Below, piece after piece: positions 41,363 to 50,197 of a DNA stretch of 57,826 bases. The DNA lies in assembly GCF_019654915.1 (NCBI RefSeq), contig NZ_BPET01000033.1, positions 1 through 57,826 of the forward strand, read 5' to 3'. The notes under the pieces were generated by a model. That model searched no databases. It had not been told where the DNA came from and worked only from the letters and a program-made list of their open reading frames with translations. Each line of letters begins with the position of its first letter. The first letter of the stretch is position 1. Origin of the DNA: Shewanella sp. MBTL60-007 (GTDB taxonomy: Bacteria > Pseudomonadota > Gammaproteobacteria > Enterobacterales > Shewanellaceae). A program made the position numbers and the translations under genes.

Positions 41363-42556
41363 ATGGGTCTCAATAACAAAAAGGTACTACTGGGAATTGG
41401 CGGCGGCATTGCCGCATATAAATCGGCCGACCTAGTACGCAAGTTAAAAGAACGCGGCGCCGATGTCCGTGTTGTTATGAGTCAAAGTGCGCAGGAATTC
41501 ATCACTCCGCTAACTTTGCAGGCACTTTCTGGCCATCCGGTAGCAACCGATCTGCTTGATCCTACTGCCGAAGCCTCGATGGGGCATATCGAGTTAGCAC
41601 GCTGGGCAGACTTAGTCATCATTGCACCAGCAACGGCTAACCTTATCGCCCGTGTTAATGCGGGGATGGCCGATGAGCTGATCACCACGACCTGTTTAGC
41701 TACCGAAGCCCCTGTTGTTATTTGCCCAGCCATGAACCAACAGATGTATCGCAATGTCGCAACGCAAGCCAATTTAAAGCAAGTGGCCGAACGTGGTATT
41801 CACATTTGGGGACCAGATTCAGGCTCACAGGCCTGTGGTGAAGTCGGTCCTGGTAGAATGCTTGAGCCTGTGGCGATTGCAGACAAAGCAGTGAACTTCT
41901 TTGGTCCTAAACTGCTGCAAGGTATGTCGCTACTACTCACAGCAGGCCCAACTCGCGAAGCCATTGACCCAGTGCGTTACATCTCCAACCATAGCTCTGG
42001 CAAGATGGGCTTTGCGCTCGCCAAAGCTGCAGCAGAGATGGGCGCAAAAGTCACACTCGTCGCCGGTCCCGTCAACCTAGCGACCCCTAACGGCGTTAAT
42101 AGAGTCAACGTTGAGTCGGCTCAAGAGATGCTAGATGCGGTGATGCCACAGGTTGAGAAGCACCAGATATTTATTGGCTGCGCCGCCGTTGCCGATTACC
42201 GCATCGCAGAAGTTGCTGAGAGTAAAATTAAGAAATCGGCCGAACAGATGCAACTTGCGCTAGTGCGAAATCCTGATATCTTAGCCAGCGTTGCCAGCCA
42301 TGCTAACCGACCTTTTACCGTCGGATTTGCAGCTGAAACCAATGATGTAGAGCAATATGCACGCGGAAAGCTAACTCGCAAGAAGCTCGATATGATTGCC
42401 GCTAATGACGTATCAAATAGCGCCATTGGCTTTAACAGTGACGCTAACGCACTCAGTGTATTTTGGAGTGATGGCAGCACCGATTTACCCGCTGTCGATA
42501 AGGACACTTTAGCCAAGCAATTGCTTACTCTAATAGCGAACAAAATAAAAAACTGA
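41363..42556 (+). CDS. coaBC: Bifunctional phosphopantothenoylcysteine decarboxylase/synthetase CoaBC
   Basis: CoaBC carries out two steps of coenzyme A synthesis: joining cysteine to 4'-phosphopantothenate (CoaB, C-terminal half) and flavin-dependent decarboxylation (CoaC, N-terminal half). The 397-aa protein shows [16 protein letters not shown], the PAMNQQMY loop, the CoaC cysteine motif [11 protein letters not shown] and the CoaB site [21 protein letters not shown] use ATG 41363; a TTG 35 codons upstream has no family-like sequence after it. Its stop overlaps the dut ATG (TGATG). Confidence 0.97.
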   Translation: MGLNNKKVLLGIGGGIAAYKSADLVRKLKERGADVRVVMSQSAQEFITPLTLQALSGHPVATDLLDPTAEASMGHIELARWADLVIIAPATANLIARVNAGMADELITTTCLATEAPVVICPAMNQQMYRNVATQANLKQVAERGIHIWGPDSGSQACGEVGPGRMLEPVAIADKAVNFFGPKLLQGMSLLLTAGPTREAIDPVRYISNHSSGKMGFALAKAAAEMGAKVTLVAGPVNLATPNGVNRVNVESAQEMLDAVMPQVEKHQIFIGCAAVADYRIAEVAESKIKKSAEQMQLALVRNPDILASVASHANRPFTVGFAAETNDVEQYARGKLTRKKLDMIAANDVSNSAIGFNSDANALSVFWSDGSTDLPAVDKDTLAKQLLTLIANKIKN

Positions 42557-43014
42557 TGAAAACACCAATCGAATTAAAGATTTTAGACTCACGCATCGGC
42601 ACCGAATTTCCATTACCAGCTTATGCTACACCAGGCAGTGCAGGCATGGATCTTCGCGCCATCACAGATACTCAACTGGTTATTCAGCCGGGTGAAACTG
42701 TGCTTATTCCTACAGGAATCGCCATTCATGTGGCAGACCCAAGTCTAGCGGCGGTGATTTTACCGCGCTCAGGTTTAGGCCATAAGCACGGCATCGTTCT
42801 CGGTAACTTAGTTGGACTTATCGATTCAGACTATCAAGGACCATTAATGGTCTCTTGCTGGAACCGTGGCAGTGAGCCTTTTACAATCGAAATCGGTGAT
42901 AGACTCGCGCAGCTGGTATTTGTACCGGTTGTTCAGGCTGAATTTAAACTTGTCGATGAGTTTGATCAGTCGGATCGCGGCGCAGGTGGATTTGGCCACT
43001 CAGGAACCAAATAA
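42556..43014 (+). CDS. dut: dUTP diphosphatase
   Basis: Dut hydrolyses dUTP to dUMP and pyrophosphate, keeping uracil out of DNA and feeding thymidylate synthesis. The 152-aa protein has the trimeric dUTPase motifs: [31 protein letters not shown] and the C-terminal [10 protein letters not shown] arm. It is translationally coupled to coaBC by a one-base overlap. Confidence 0.98.
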   Translation: MKTPIELKILDSRIGTEFPLPAYATPGSAGMDLRAITDTQLVIQPGETVLIPTGIAIHVADPSLAAVILPRSGLGHKHGIVLGNLVGLIDSDYQGPLMVSCWNRGSEPFTIEIGDRLAQLVFVPVVQAEFKLVDEFDQSDRGAGGFGHSGTK

Positions 43015-43113
43015 CTGATTGGCTAATTTTTTACCCAATCACTTTTAATGGATAGCATGGAGCAATGTTTCCTTGCCGTCTCGCTCAGTAGTAATCGAGT
43101 GAAGGACAGATAA

Positions 43114-43707
43114 ATGGCTGCAAGCCCGAAAATAAATCGTCGTGAGCATATCTTACAGTGCTTAGCGACCATGCTAGAAACAAGCCCAGGACAACGCATC
43201 ACCACAGCTAAATTAGCCGCTGAAGTTGGCGTTTCAGAAGCGGCACTTTACCGCCACTTTCCAAGTAAGGCACGCATGTTTGAAGGTCTTATCGAGTTTA
43301 TCGAAGAGTCCTTACTATCACGTATCAACCTGATCATGGATGAAGAAAAAGACACCATGAAGCGTTGTCAGCAACTTCTGCAATTACTGCTAGTGTTTGC
43401 CGAACGCAACCCTGGGATCTCTCGAGTATTAAACGGTGATGCACTGTTAGGTGAGAACGAGCGACTACGCAGCCGTATTAGCCAGCTGTTTTCAAAAATC
43501 GAGACTCACTTAAAGCAGATTCTGCGTGAAAAAAGCCTACGTGAAGGTAAGGCTTTTAACCTTGACGAAGCCGTCCTAGCTAACCTACTGCTAGCCGTAG
43601 CCGAAGGCCGAATCGCTCAGTTTGTCCGTAGCGAGTTCAAGCTAAAGCCAACAAAACATTTCAATGAGCAGTGGACTTTTATCCAGCAACAACTGCTTCA
43701 AAGTTAA
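43114..43707 (+). CDS. slmA: Nucleoid occlusion factor SlmA
   Basis: SlmA is a TetR-family DNA-binding protein that blocks Z-ring assembly over the chromosome by binding FtsZ's C-terminal tail while bound to its DNA sites. The 197-aa protein has the TetR helix-turn-helix [21 protein letters not shown] near 31-51 and the family-specific C-terminal region. A good ribosome site (GAAGGA) precedes ATG 43114. It follows dut by 99 bp, the conserved coaBC-dut-slmA order. Confidence 0.97.
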   Translation: MAASPKINRREHILQCLATMLETSPGQRITTAKLAAEVGVSEAALYRHFPSKARMFEGLIEFIEESLLSRINLIMDEEKDTMKRCQQLLQLLLVFAERNPGISRVLNGDALLGENERLRSRISQLFSKIETHLKQILREKSLREGKAFNLDEAVLANLLLAVAEGRIAQFVRSEFKLKPTKHFNEQWTFIQQQLLQS

Positions 43708-43743
43708 TACCAACAAGTATTAAATTAGTTTATTAGTCTACAA

Positions 43744-43774
43744 AAATGGCAGCAACCCACATATGCTGCCATTT
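43744..43774 (+). terminator. Terminator-like hairpin after slmA
   Basis: AAATGGCAGCA and TGCTGCCATTT form a perfect 11-bp stem with a 9-nt loop, 36 bp after the slmA stop. The following T-run is short, so it may be a weak terminator. Confidence 0.65.
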
Positions 43775-43867
43775 CCTCCAATGTCTATTGTTTCCGCCCT
43801 ACTTTTAGTTTACTTTTTACACCGAAATAACTACAAAAATTAACATTTGTTTCCACAAGGAAGTTGT

Positions 43868-45832
43868 ATGAAACTCATCAAAGTTGTTGGCCTAGCATGC
43901 TTTGCTTGGCTAAGTTCTAACGTGTCCGCAAAAACAGATGACGCAGCAAGCCTGTTCAGCCGCTCTGCGGAATTTTCACAGGTAAAGATCTCTCCAGGTG
44001 GAGACTATCTAAGCGCCATCACCATGAAAGATGGCAAAGCCACGCTGCTAATCTTAAACGCTGCAGACAAAAACCCCGTTCACGCGGTGTTTTTTGATAG
44101 CAACGCTCAAGTGGGTCATTACGAGTGGGTCAATGATGAACGCATAGTATTACAAAAAGAATACCTTAAAGGTTGGAGTGACCATCCTCTCTATTATGGT
44201 GAGCTGATGGCCGTCAATGCCGACGGCTCAAAGGCAACTTACCTAATTGGTTACCAAGGCGGTCAGCAGCAAGTCGGCTCAAACATTAAAAAGAACACCG
44301 CCATTCGCGCCACGGCATATATCTTAGATCCAATGCCTGAAGACGAGCGCTATATGCTCGTTCAGGCACTCCCTTGGGGAGGCGGTGGTAGTAACATGGC
44401 AGAGAACACGCAGAAAGTTTATCGTGTCGATGTTTATAATGGTAAGCGCAGAAAAGTCGCCACAGCACCGATTCCCTACGCCAACTTCCTAACCGATCAT
44501 GACGGTAATGTACGCTTTGTTAGTGGTACCCGAGATTACGTCAATACTAAGCTTTATTATCGAGACGATAGCAGCTGGGTTGATACCGAAAAGCTCAATC
44601 TTAACTTAGATGCCATGACCCCGATTGCATTTGGCAACGACAAGAACAGCGTTTATGTTACTGCAAGTGAGTCAGGTAAACCCTCTGGCGTCTACCTAGT
44701 CAATATTAAAACTGGTGACAAAAAGCTGGTTAGCCAAGATAAAGTCGTTAACCCGAGTAATGTATGGATTAATAAAACCACCAAGAAACTCTACGCCGTA
44801 GAGTATGAAAACGGTTATCCAACCTATGAGTTCGTTGACGCCAAAGACCCCTCGGCAAAATATATCAAACAGCTATTAGCATCGCTACCGGGCCACCAAA
44901 TTCACCTAATGAGCCAAACAACCGATGCCGACAAGATCATTATTAAAGCCTTTAATGATCGTAATCCTGGTGATTACTACATCTTTGACACAAAAGCGGT
45001 CAAACTCGAATACCTTGCATCGCAAAAGAAATGGATCGATCCAAATAAGATGGCCGAGATTAAACCGATCCACTTCACCAGTCGAGATGGGATAGAGATC
45101 CATGGTTATCTCACCCTACCTAATGGCAAGGAAGCGAAAAACCTACCATTAGTCGTAAACCCACACGGTGGCCCACATGGTCCACGAGACTGGTGGGGCT
45201 TCGACTCGCAGAACCAGATGATTGCCAGCCAAGGCGCCGCGGTTCTGCAAGTTAACTTCCGCGGCTCTGGCGGCTATGGAAATGCATTTGAAAATGCGGG
45301 TCACCAAAAGTGGGGAACCGAGATCCAATATGACATTATCGATGCCACTAAATATGTCATTGAACAGGGAATCGTCGATAAAGACCGTATCTGTATCGTC
45401 GGTGGCAGTTTTGGCGGCTACTCAGCCATTCAAAGCTCAGCGATAGAGCCAGATCTATTTAAATGTGCTATCGGTTTTGCTGGTGTCTACGATCTTCAGC
45501 TGATGTTCGATGAAGGAGATGTACAGGGACGCCGCGCAGGTAAACGCTACCTAAAAGAAGTACTAGGTGAAGATGAAGCCGTGCTCAAGGCTATGTCTCC
45601 AACCCACAATGTCGATAAGCTTAAAACCAACATCATGCTAGTCCACGGCGGAGAAGATGAGCGCGCCCCTATCGAGCAGTTCGAAGCGCTTGAAGATGCC
45701 CTCAAAGAACAGAAATACCCCTTTAAAAAGCTGGTAATGGACGATGAAGGCCACGGTTTCTATGACGATGCTCATAGAGCCAAGTATTACAGTGAAATGC
45801 TTAGTTTCTTAAAAACCAATCTGAAATTGTAA
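43868..45832 (+). CDS. Exported S9-family (prolyl oligopeptidase) serine peptidase
   Basis: The 654-aa protein has a signal peptide (MKLIKVVGLACFAWLSSNVSA), an N-terminal beta-propeller of about 370 residues, and a C-terminal alpha/beta-hydrolase domain. The likely triad is Ser514 (GGSFGGYS), Asp597 (GGEDERAP) and His629 (DEGHGFY). Such enzymes cut peptides in the periplasm or outside the cell. ATG 43868 is chosen over one 21 bases upstream because AAGGAAG precedes it and the signal peptide starts there. A terminator follows directly. Confidence 0.93.
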   Translation: MKLIKVVGLACFAWLSSNVSAKTDDAASLFSRSAEFSQVKISPGGDYLSAITMKDGKATLLILNAADKNPVHAVFFDSNAQVGHYEWVNDERIVLQKEYLKGWSDHPLYYGELMAVNADGSKATYLIGYQGGQQQVGSNIKKNTAIRATAYILDPMPEDERYMLVQALPWGGGGSNMAENTQKVYRVDVYNGKRRKVATAPIPYANFLTDHDGNVRFVSGTRDYVNTKLYYRDDSSWVDTEKLNLNLDAMTPIAFGNDKNSVYVTASESGKPSGVYLVNIKTGDKKLVSQDKVVNPSNVWINKTTKKLYAVEYENGYPTYEFVDAKDPSAKYIKQLLASLPGHQIHLMSQTTDADKIIIKAFNDRNPGDYYIFDTKAVKLEYLASQKKWIDPNKMAEIKPIHFTSRDGIEIHGYLTLPNGKEAKNLPLVVNPHGGPHGPRDWWGFDSQNQMIASQGAAVLQVNFRGSGGYGNAFENAGHQKWGTEIQYDIIDATKYVIEQGIVDKDRICIVGGSFGGYSAIQSSAIEPDLFKCAIGFAGVYDLQLMFDEGDVQGRRAGKRYLKEVLGEDEAVLKAMSPTHNVDKLKTNIMLVHGGEDERAPIEQFEALEDALKEQKYPFKKLVMDDEGHGFYDDAHRAKYYSEMLSFLKTNLKL

Positions 45833-45843
45833 TATTCTCAACA

Positions 45844-45872
45844 GAAAAACCGACTAATTTAGTCGGTTTTTC
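45844..45872. terminator. Terminator after the S9 peptidase
   Basis: GAAAAACCGACTAA and TTAGTCGGTTTTTC form a near-perfect 14-bp stem with a T-run, 11 bp after the stop. It is symmetric but only the rightward gene needs it. Confidence 0.9.
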
Positions 45873-45892
45873 TTATCTTCCATGCGGTTTTC

Positions 45893-46051
45893 GGTGTATA
45901 TTTACAGCAAATAGCGGTATCCTCCCGTCCTCTCTTAATACAATGCGTATAGTTACCGCTTTTTATGAGATAAGCCTGTCTCTCAGTGAGTCTGGCAACC
46001 CTAGTACCAAGGATACGAATATCACCACTCATTGTTATGGTGGAGGAACTT
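45893..46051 (+). promoter_or_regulatory. Structured leader of folE
   Basis: AGCGGTA (about 45911-45917) pairs with TACCGCT (about 45954-45960), a 7-bp stem around a 36-nt loop, followed by TTTTT. Closer to the gene CACCA and TGGTG flank a 10-nt loop and touch the GGAGGA ribosome site. The leader could control termination or ribosome access, but I do not recognise a known riboswitch. Confidence 0.35.
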
Positions 46052-46711
46052 ATGACATCAAAACACGCAATCCTCAGTGAATCAGCTCAGATAGTACAAT
46101 CTGCATTAATTGAGCGTGGCCTCGAAACGCCGATGCTGCCGAGTGAGCTAACTGCTGAAGAACGTAAAGACAAGATTGAGCATCATATGCGAGAGATCTT
46201 GACCTTAATGTCACTGGATTTGAGCGATGATAGCCTAGCCGATACACCGCGCCGTATCGCCAAGATGTATGTCGACGAAATATTCTCAGGCCTAGACTAC
46301 GCTAACTTCCCCAAGATCACCGTTATCGAAAATAAGATGGGCTTCGATGAAATGGTTAAAGTGAATGATATTAGCCTCACCAGCACCTGTGAGCATCATT
46401 TAGTTACTATCGACGGACTAGCCAGAGTGGCTTATCTGCCGCGCAAGAATATTATCGGCCTGTCTAAGATTAACCGTATCGTGCGTTTCTTTGCCCAGCG
46501 CCCACAGGTACAAGAGCGCCTGACTCAACAGGTACTGGTAGCGCTACAAGCCCTGCTAGGCACTAAAGACGTTGCCGTTAAGATGGATGCGGTGCATTAC
46601 TGCGTGAAATCTCGCGGCGTGATGGACTCAACCAGTACCACCACCACCACGGCACTGGGCGGCATCTTTAAGTCTAACCCTGCGACAAGGGCAGAGTTCT
46701 TAAGCAACTAA
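46052..46711 (+). CDS. folE: GTP cyclohydrolase I FolE
   Basis: FolE converts GTP to 7,8-dihydroneopterin triphosphate, the entry to folate and other pterins. The 219-aa protein is of E. coli length. Zinc ligands sit in TSTCEHHLV (Cys and His) and [12 protein letters not shown] (Cys); [22 protein letters not shown] is the family signature. ATG 46052 follows a strong GGAGGA; a GTG 22 codons upstream (45986) lacks family-like sequence. It converges on pyrE across a hairpin-rich 313-bp spacer. Confidence 0.97.
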   Translation: MTSKHAILSESAQIVQSALIERGLETPMLPSELTAEERKDKIEHHMREILTLMSLDLSDDSLADTPRRIAKMYVDEIFSGLDYANFPKITVIENKMGFDEMVKVNDISLTSTCEHHLVTIDGLARVAYLPRKNIIGLSKINRIVRFFAQRPQVQERLTQQVLVALQALLGTKDVAVKMDAVHYCVKSRGVMDSTSTTTTTALGGIFKSNPATRAEFLSN

Positions 46712-47024
46712 GGTAAAAGAACGTCCTAGGTTGTAGGACGCTTCGCTTCGAGGACGGCCTTCGGCCTGCTAGGAAAAGCAAAAGAACGAAAACGGAACGT
46801 TCGTAGACTCGCTCGCGGATAACAGAACGGCCTTCGGCCTCACCGAAATTCAAAGCAGACTCGAGAGCGATCCTTCGGCTCTTCTAGAACGCGGCAAGCC
46901 GCTGCGAGAAACTGAAAATAAAAAAGCAAAAGCTAAACTAATAGCTTTTGCTTTTTTCTAGAAGCGAACTTGTGAGCGCTCTCGCAGTGAGCCTGCGAAC
47001 GCTCTAGCAATCTGGACTTATCTT
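46712..47024. repeat. Hairpin-rich spacer with repeated short palindromes
   Basis: The spacer between convergent folE and pyrE is packed with short inverted repeats: GTCCTA/TAGGAC (46723-46739), two copies of ACGGCCTTCGGCCT (46754-46767 and 46827-46840), GAACGTTC (46795-46802), GAGCGATCCTTCGGCTC (46865-46881), GCGGC/GCCGC (46891-46902), and TCGCAG/CTGCGA with flanking GAGCG/CGCTC (about 46976-47003). The pentamer GAACG recurs six times. It is locally G+C-rich compared with other spacers here. It looks like a cluster of REP-like or degenerated mobile palindromes, apart from the terminator it contains. Confidence 0.55.
46920..46957. terminator. Bidirectional terminator between folE and pyrE
   Basis: AAAAAAGCAAAAGCTA and TAGCTTTTGCTTTTTT form a perfect 16-bp stem with a 6-nt loop and T-runs on both strands. 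It can end folE from the left and pyrE from the right. Confidence 0.93.
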
Positions 47025-47666
47025 TTAAATCCCGTACTGATCGCGGTAAGCACTAACAGATGCTAGTTGCGCTTCCATACCCGGCTTATCAGATAAGTAG
47101 TTGATCAAGTCTTCAAGCTTGATGATAGACACGATGTCACAACCAAAGTCACGCTCAACTTCTTGAATTGCAGAAAGCTCGCCCTTGCCCTTCTCTTGGC
47201 GATCAAGTGCAATCAACACACCAGCCAATGCTGCTTTATGCGCTTCGATGATCTCCATTGATTCACGAATCGCTGTACCAGCTGTGATCACATCATCAAC
47301 CAACATTACGCGGCCTTGTAGCTCGCTACCTACTAGGCTACCACCTTCACCGTGGTCTTTCTTCTCTTTACGGTTAAAGCAGTAAGGCATATCGATATCG
47401 TGGTGATCGCACAGTGCTACCGCAGTAGTGGTTGCGATTGGAATACCTTTGTATGCAGGGCCAAATAGCAAGTCATACTCAATACCAGAGTCAACAAGCG
47501 CCGCAGCATAAAAACGACCTAGACGCGCTAAATCACGGCCAGTGTTAAACAGGCCAGCGTTAAAGAAATAAGGGCTAGTGCGGCCTGACTTTAACGTAAA
47601 TTCGCCAAATCGAAGTACCTGACGCTCTAGGGCAAATTCAATAAACTCACGTTGATAGGCTTTCAC
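47025..47666 (-). CDS. pyrE: Orotate phosphoribosyltransferase PyrE
   Basis: PyrE joins orotate to PRPP to form OMP in pyrimidine synthesis. The 213-aa protein has the PRPP-binding signature [17 protein letters not shown] and the flexible loop [10 protein letters not shown]. The start codon is GTG 47666, matching the E. coli N-terminus MKxYQRxFIEFAL. It lies 119 bp after rph on the same strand with an attenuator-type hairpin between them. Confidence 0.98.
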   Translation of the reverse strand: MKAYQREFIEFALERQVLRFGEFTLKSGRTSPYFFNAGLFNTGRDLARLGRFYAAALVDSGIEYDLLFGPAYKGIPIATTTAVALCDHHDIDMPYCFNRKEKKDHGEGGSLVGSELQGRVMLVDDVITAGTAIRESMEIIEAHKAALAGVLIALDRQEKGKGELSAIQEVERDFGCDIVSIIKLEDLINYLSDKPGMEAQLASVSAYRDQYGI

Positions 47667-47745
47667 AATCTCTCCTTAAAAATGTAGTGGTAATACTCAA
47701 TCTACTATTTAGTATTATTGGTATTTTTTAATTTTACTTCACTTA

Positions 47746-47768
47746 CAAAAAGGACCCCGTAGGGCCCT
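47746..47768 (-). terminator. rph-pyrE attenuator terminator
   Basis: On the minus strand AGGGCCC pairs with GGGTCCT (one G-T pair) around a 4-nt loop, followed by TTTTTG. It begins 17 bp after the rph stop codon and lies about 80 bp before pyrE. In E. coli, UTP-sensitive coupling of rph translation to transcription controls an attenuator at this same place; I infer the same here. Confidence 0.75.
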
Positions 47769-47785
47769 AATAACAAAAACAATAA

Positions 47786-48499
47786 TTAGCTTAACGCCGC
47801 TTTCTGTGTATCGACGATTTCACGAATACCGTGCTTAGCTAACTCAAGTAAACTCATTAGCTCTTCATGGCTAAACGGCTCACCTTCTGCAGTACCTTGG
47901 ATCTCAATGATCTTACCGGTTTCAGTCATTACCACGTTCATGTCAGTTTCAGCAGCGCTGTCTTCTACATACTCTAAGTCGCAGATAGGCTCGCCTTTAT
48001 AAATACCAACACTGACCGCAGCGATCAGGAACTTAAGCGGGTTAGTCTTTAAAATACCTTTACCACGTGCCCAGTTTAGTGCGTCAACTAACGCAACACA
48101 TGCGCCAGTAATCGCAGCAGTACGAGTACCACCGTCCGCTTGGATCACGTCACAGTCGATAACGATAGTGTTTTCGCCTAGAAGCTTCATGTCTACAGCA
48201 GCGCGTAGTGAACGGCCGATTAGACGCTGGATTTCTTGAGTACGACCAGACTGCTTACCGCGAGCGGCTTCACGCTGCATACGGCTATGAGTCGAACGTG
48301 GCAACATGCCATATTCAGCAGTAACCCAACCTTGGCCTTGGCCTTTAAGGAAACGTGGTACGCCTTCTTCAAAACTAGCTGTACACAGTACTTTGGTGTC
48401 ACCAAATTCTACTAAAACCGAACCTTCGGCATGAGCAGTAAACTGGCGAGTAATAGTCACAGGGCGAGACTGTGCTGGAGTTCTGTTGCTTGGGCGCAT
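47786..48499 (-). CDS. rph: Ribonuclease PH
   Basis: RNase PH is the phosphorolytic 3'-5' exonuclease that trims tRNA 3' ends. The 237-aa protein matches the family, with [18 protein letters not shown], the phosphate-site region [20 protein letters not shown], and [18 protein letters not shown]. The frame is intact, unlike the frameshifted rph of E. coli K-12. It is divergent from yicC, and its end feeds the pyrE attenuator. Confidence 0.98.
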   Translation of the reverse strand: MRPSNRTPAQSRPVTITRQFTAHAEGSVLVEFGDTKVLCTASFEEGVPRFLKGQGQGWVTAEYGMLPRSTHSRMQREAARGKQSGRTQEIQRLIGRSLRAAVDMKLLGENTIVIDCDVIQADGGTRTAAITGACVALVDALNWARGKGILKTNPLKFLIAAVSVGIYKGEPICDLEYVEDSAAETDMNVVMTETGKIIEIQGTAEGEPFSHEELMSLLELAKHGIREIVDTQKAALS

Positions 48500-48761
48500 G
48501 ATGAATTCCTGTATTTAAGGGCATGGGGTAATTTGGGTGCATATTATAGGGATATGTGCGCCAGTATGCTATCTGAATCAATCAACTCAGCCGAAAACAG
48601 CCTTCTGATTTTGCACATAAGCGTGCAATAACAACAATCCATGCCCAACAGCCTAGCGCAGCGCCTTGTCATCACGGCTGCATGAGCAAATTAAATGCAC
48701 CTACAATTTGTTTGGGTATATAATCACTACTCACTTAGACGAATCACACTGGAAATCATCA

Positions 48762-49625
48762 ATGATCCAAAGCATGACAGCCTACGCTCGCATTGAGCAC
48801 AAAGCAGATTGGGGCACAGCCTCTTGGGAAATCCGTTCAGTTAACCAGCGCTACCTAGAGACTTACCTGCGCCTACCAGAACATTTCCGCAGCTTGGAGC
48901 CTGTTCTTAGAGATCGTCTACGTAAACGCCTTAACCGCGGTAAAGTTGAAGTAAATCTACGTTACGACTTAGCCGAAAAGAGCGATAACGAACTGCAACT
49001 AAACCAAGACCTAGCCAAACAGATCATCAATGCCGCTAACTGGGTAAAAAACGAAGCAGGCCAAGGCGAGCTGAACGTGGTTGACGTACTACGCTGGCCG
49101 GGTGTGATGTCAGGCTCAGAGCAAGACATGGACGCCCTTGGTAAAGAGTTACTAGTGGCTTTTGATTCGGCAATCGATCAGTTTATCGAAGCCCGTGGCC
49201 GTGAAGGTGACGCAATCAACAGCATGCTGCAAACCCGTCTTGACCAAATCGTTGAGCAAGTCGCTATCGTTCGTGAGCACATGCCACAAGTGATGCAGTG
49301 GCAGCGTGATAAGCTAACTAACCGTTTGGCAGAAATCACCGGTGAACTTGACCCTGCTCGTATGGAGCAAGAGATGGTATTGCTAGCGCAGAAGATGGAT
49401 GTTGCCGAAGAGATGGATCGTCTTGACGCCCACGTAGCAGAAACCCGCCGTATTCTTAAAAAAGGTGGCGCACAAGGCCGCCGTCTAGACTTTATGATGC
49501 AAGAGTTTAACCGTGAGTCAAACACCCTAGCATCTAAGTCAATCAGCGCCGAAGTGACTGCCGCAGCGGTAGAGCTAAAAGTATTGATTGAACAAATGCG
49601 CGAGCAAATTCAGAACGTAGAGTAA
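48762..49625 (+). CDS. yicC: YicC-family endoribonuclease
   Basis: The 287-aa length equals E. coli YicC. The start MIQSMTAYARIE and the end TLASKSISAEVTAAAVELKV are family signatures, with a YicC_N domain and a C-terminal DUF1732 domain. Recent work describes YicC/YloC proteins as endoribonucleases acting on RNA turnover. ATG 48762 is preceded by GGAAA; a longer frame to 48666 has no family sequence. It is the last core gene before the accessory island. Confidence 0.94.
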   Translation: MIQSMTAYARIEHKADWGTASWEIRSVNQRYLETYLRLPEHFRSLEPVLRDRLRKRLNRGKVEVNLRYDLAEKSDNELQLNQDLAKQIINAANWVKNEAGQGELNVVDVLRWPGVMSGSEQDMDALGKELLVAFDSAIDQFIEARGREGDAINSMLQTRLDQIVEQVAIVREHMPQVMQWQRDKLTNRLAEITGELDPARMEQEMVLLAQKMDVAEEMDRLDAHVAETRRILKKGGAQGRRLDFMMQEFNRESNTLASKSISAEVTAAAVELKVLIEQMREQIQNVE

Positions 49626-49679
49626 TTACTTCTGAACTTGTGAAAGTCGATGTAAAAGACAAGCAGTAAAATATATGAA

Positions 49680-49706
49680 GAGCCCAGCTAAATGCTGGGC
49701 TTTTTT
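49680..49706 (+). terminator. Terminator after yicC
   Basis: AGCCCAGC and GCTGGGCT form an 8-bp stem with a 5-nt loop, followed by TTTTTTG, 55 bp after the yicC stop. It marks the end of the core block. Confidence 0.93.
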
Positions 49707-50197
49707 GTTGTCTGTGAAATCAGTTCTTGCAGCTTCCAAGAATAAGCTTGAATGACACTACTCATTTCTATTACTCAATTCATTTATTCTTAGCTAACTT
49801 CAAATGATAAAAGCATTTTTCATGAACCAAACCGGCATATACGAGCAACTGATAAGTCAAGAGAGTACTCTGACGACATTACTCGACAAGCAAATTCAAT
49901 ATCATCAGATTTCAAAAATACATTGACGGTATCATGCTGATAACTGGAGCACACAAAGCGAGTTATTTTACGGAAGTAATGCATAAATTGTCCTTACTCC
50001 CCAACTTGATTGCTTCATCGGCTGCATCGTCTATGAAAATAATTATCAGCCTTAAGCAATTTTTTATTAAGGTTAAGTAAATATTACGGTCATATTGTCA
50101 GCTAAAGCATCAAGCAACCTCTATGGCAGTCCATAGAGCAAAAGTTGAGTGTAGATGCAACTAAGGCCTTACCAAGTGCTATTACTCCAGAGTAAAC
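49707..50197. other. Core-to-island junction without an intact gene
   Basis: A/T-rich spacer between the yicC terminator and the methyltransferase stop. It holds the short GIYEQLISQ frame described separately, and a perfect 8-bp hairpin CTCTATGG/CCATAGAG (50119-50138) with a 4-nt loop downstream of the methyltransferase gene, which lacks a T-run. I see no tRNA, integrase or clear attachment repeat. Confidence 0.5.
49822..49926 (+). pseudogene. Possible N-terminal stub of a DUF3427-type defence helicase
   Basis: A 34-codon frame starts MNQTGIYEQLISQESTLTTL and ends at TGA 49924-49926. GIYEQLIS-type N-termini are, from memory, common in large SF2 helicases with a DUF3427 or phospholipase-D-like nuclease part. 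The rest of such a gene is missing, so this may be what remains after a deletion or island replacement. It could equally be a chance frame; there is no clear ribosome site. Confidence 0.3.

Noticed and set aside
45893..46051. Known THF riboswitch before folE
   Set aside because: I could not fit the leader to a THF or folE-motif consensus, so it is reported only as an unnamed structure.
50119..50138. Terminator for the methyltransferase
   Set aside because: The 8-bp stem is perfect but has no T-run on the minus strand, so it was only noted.
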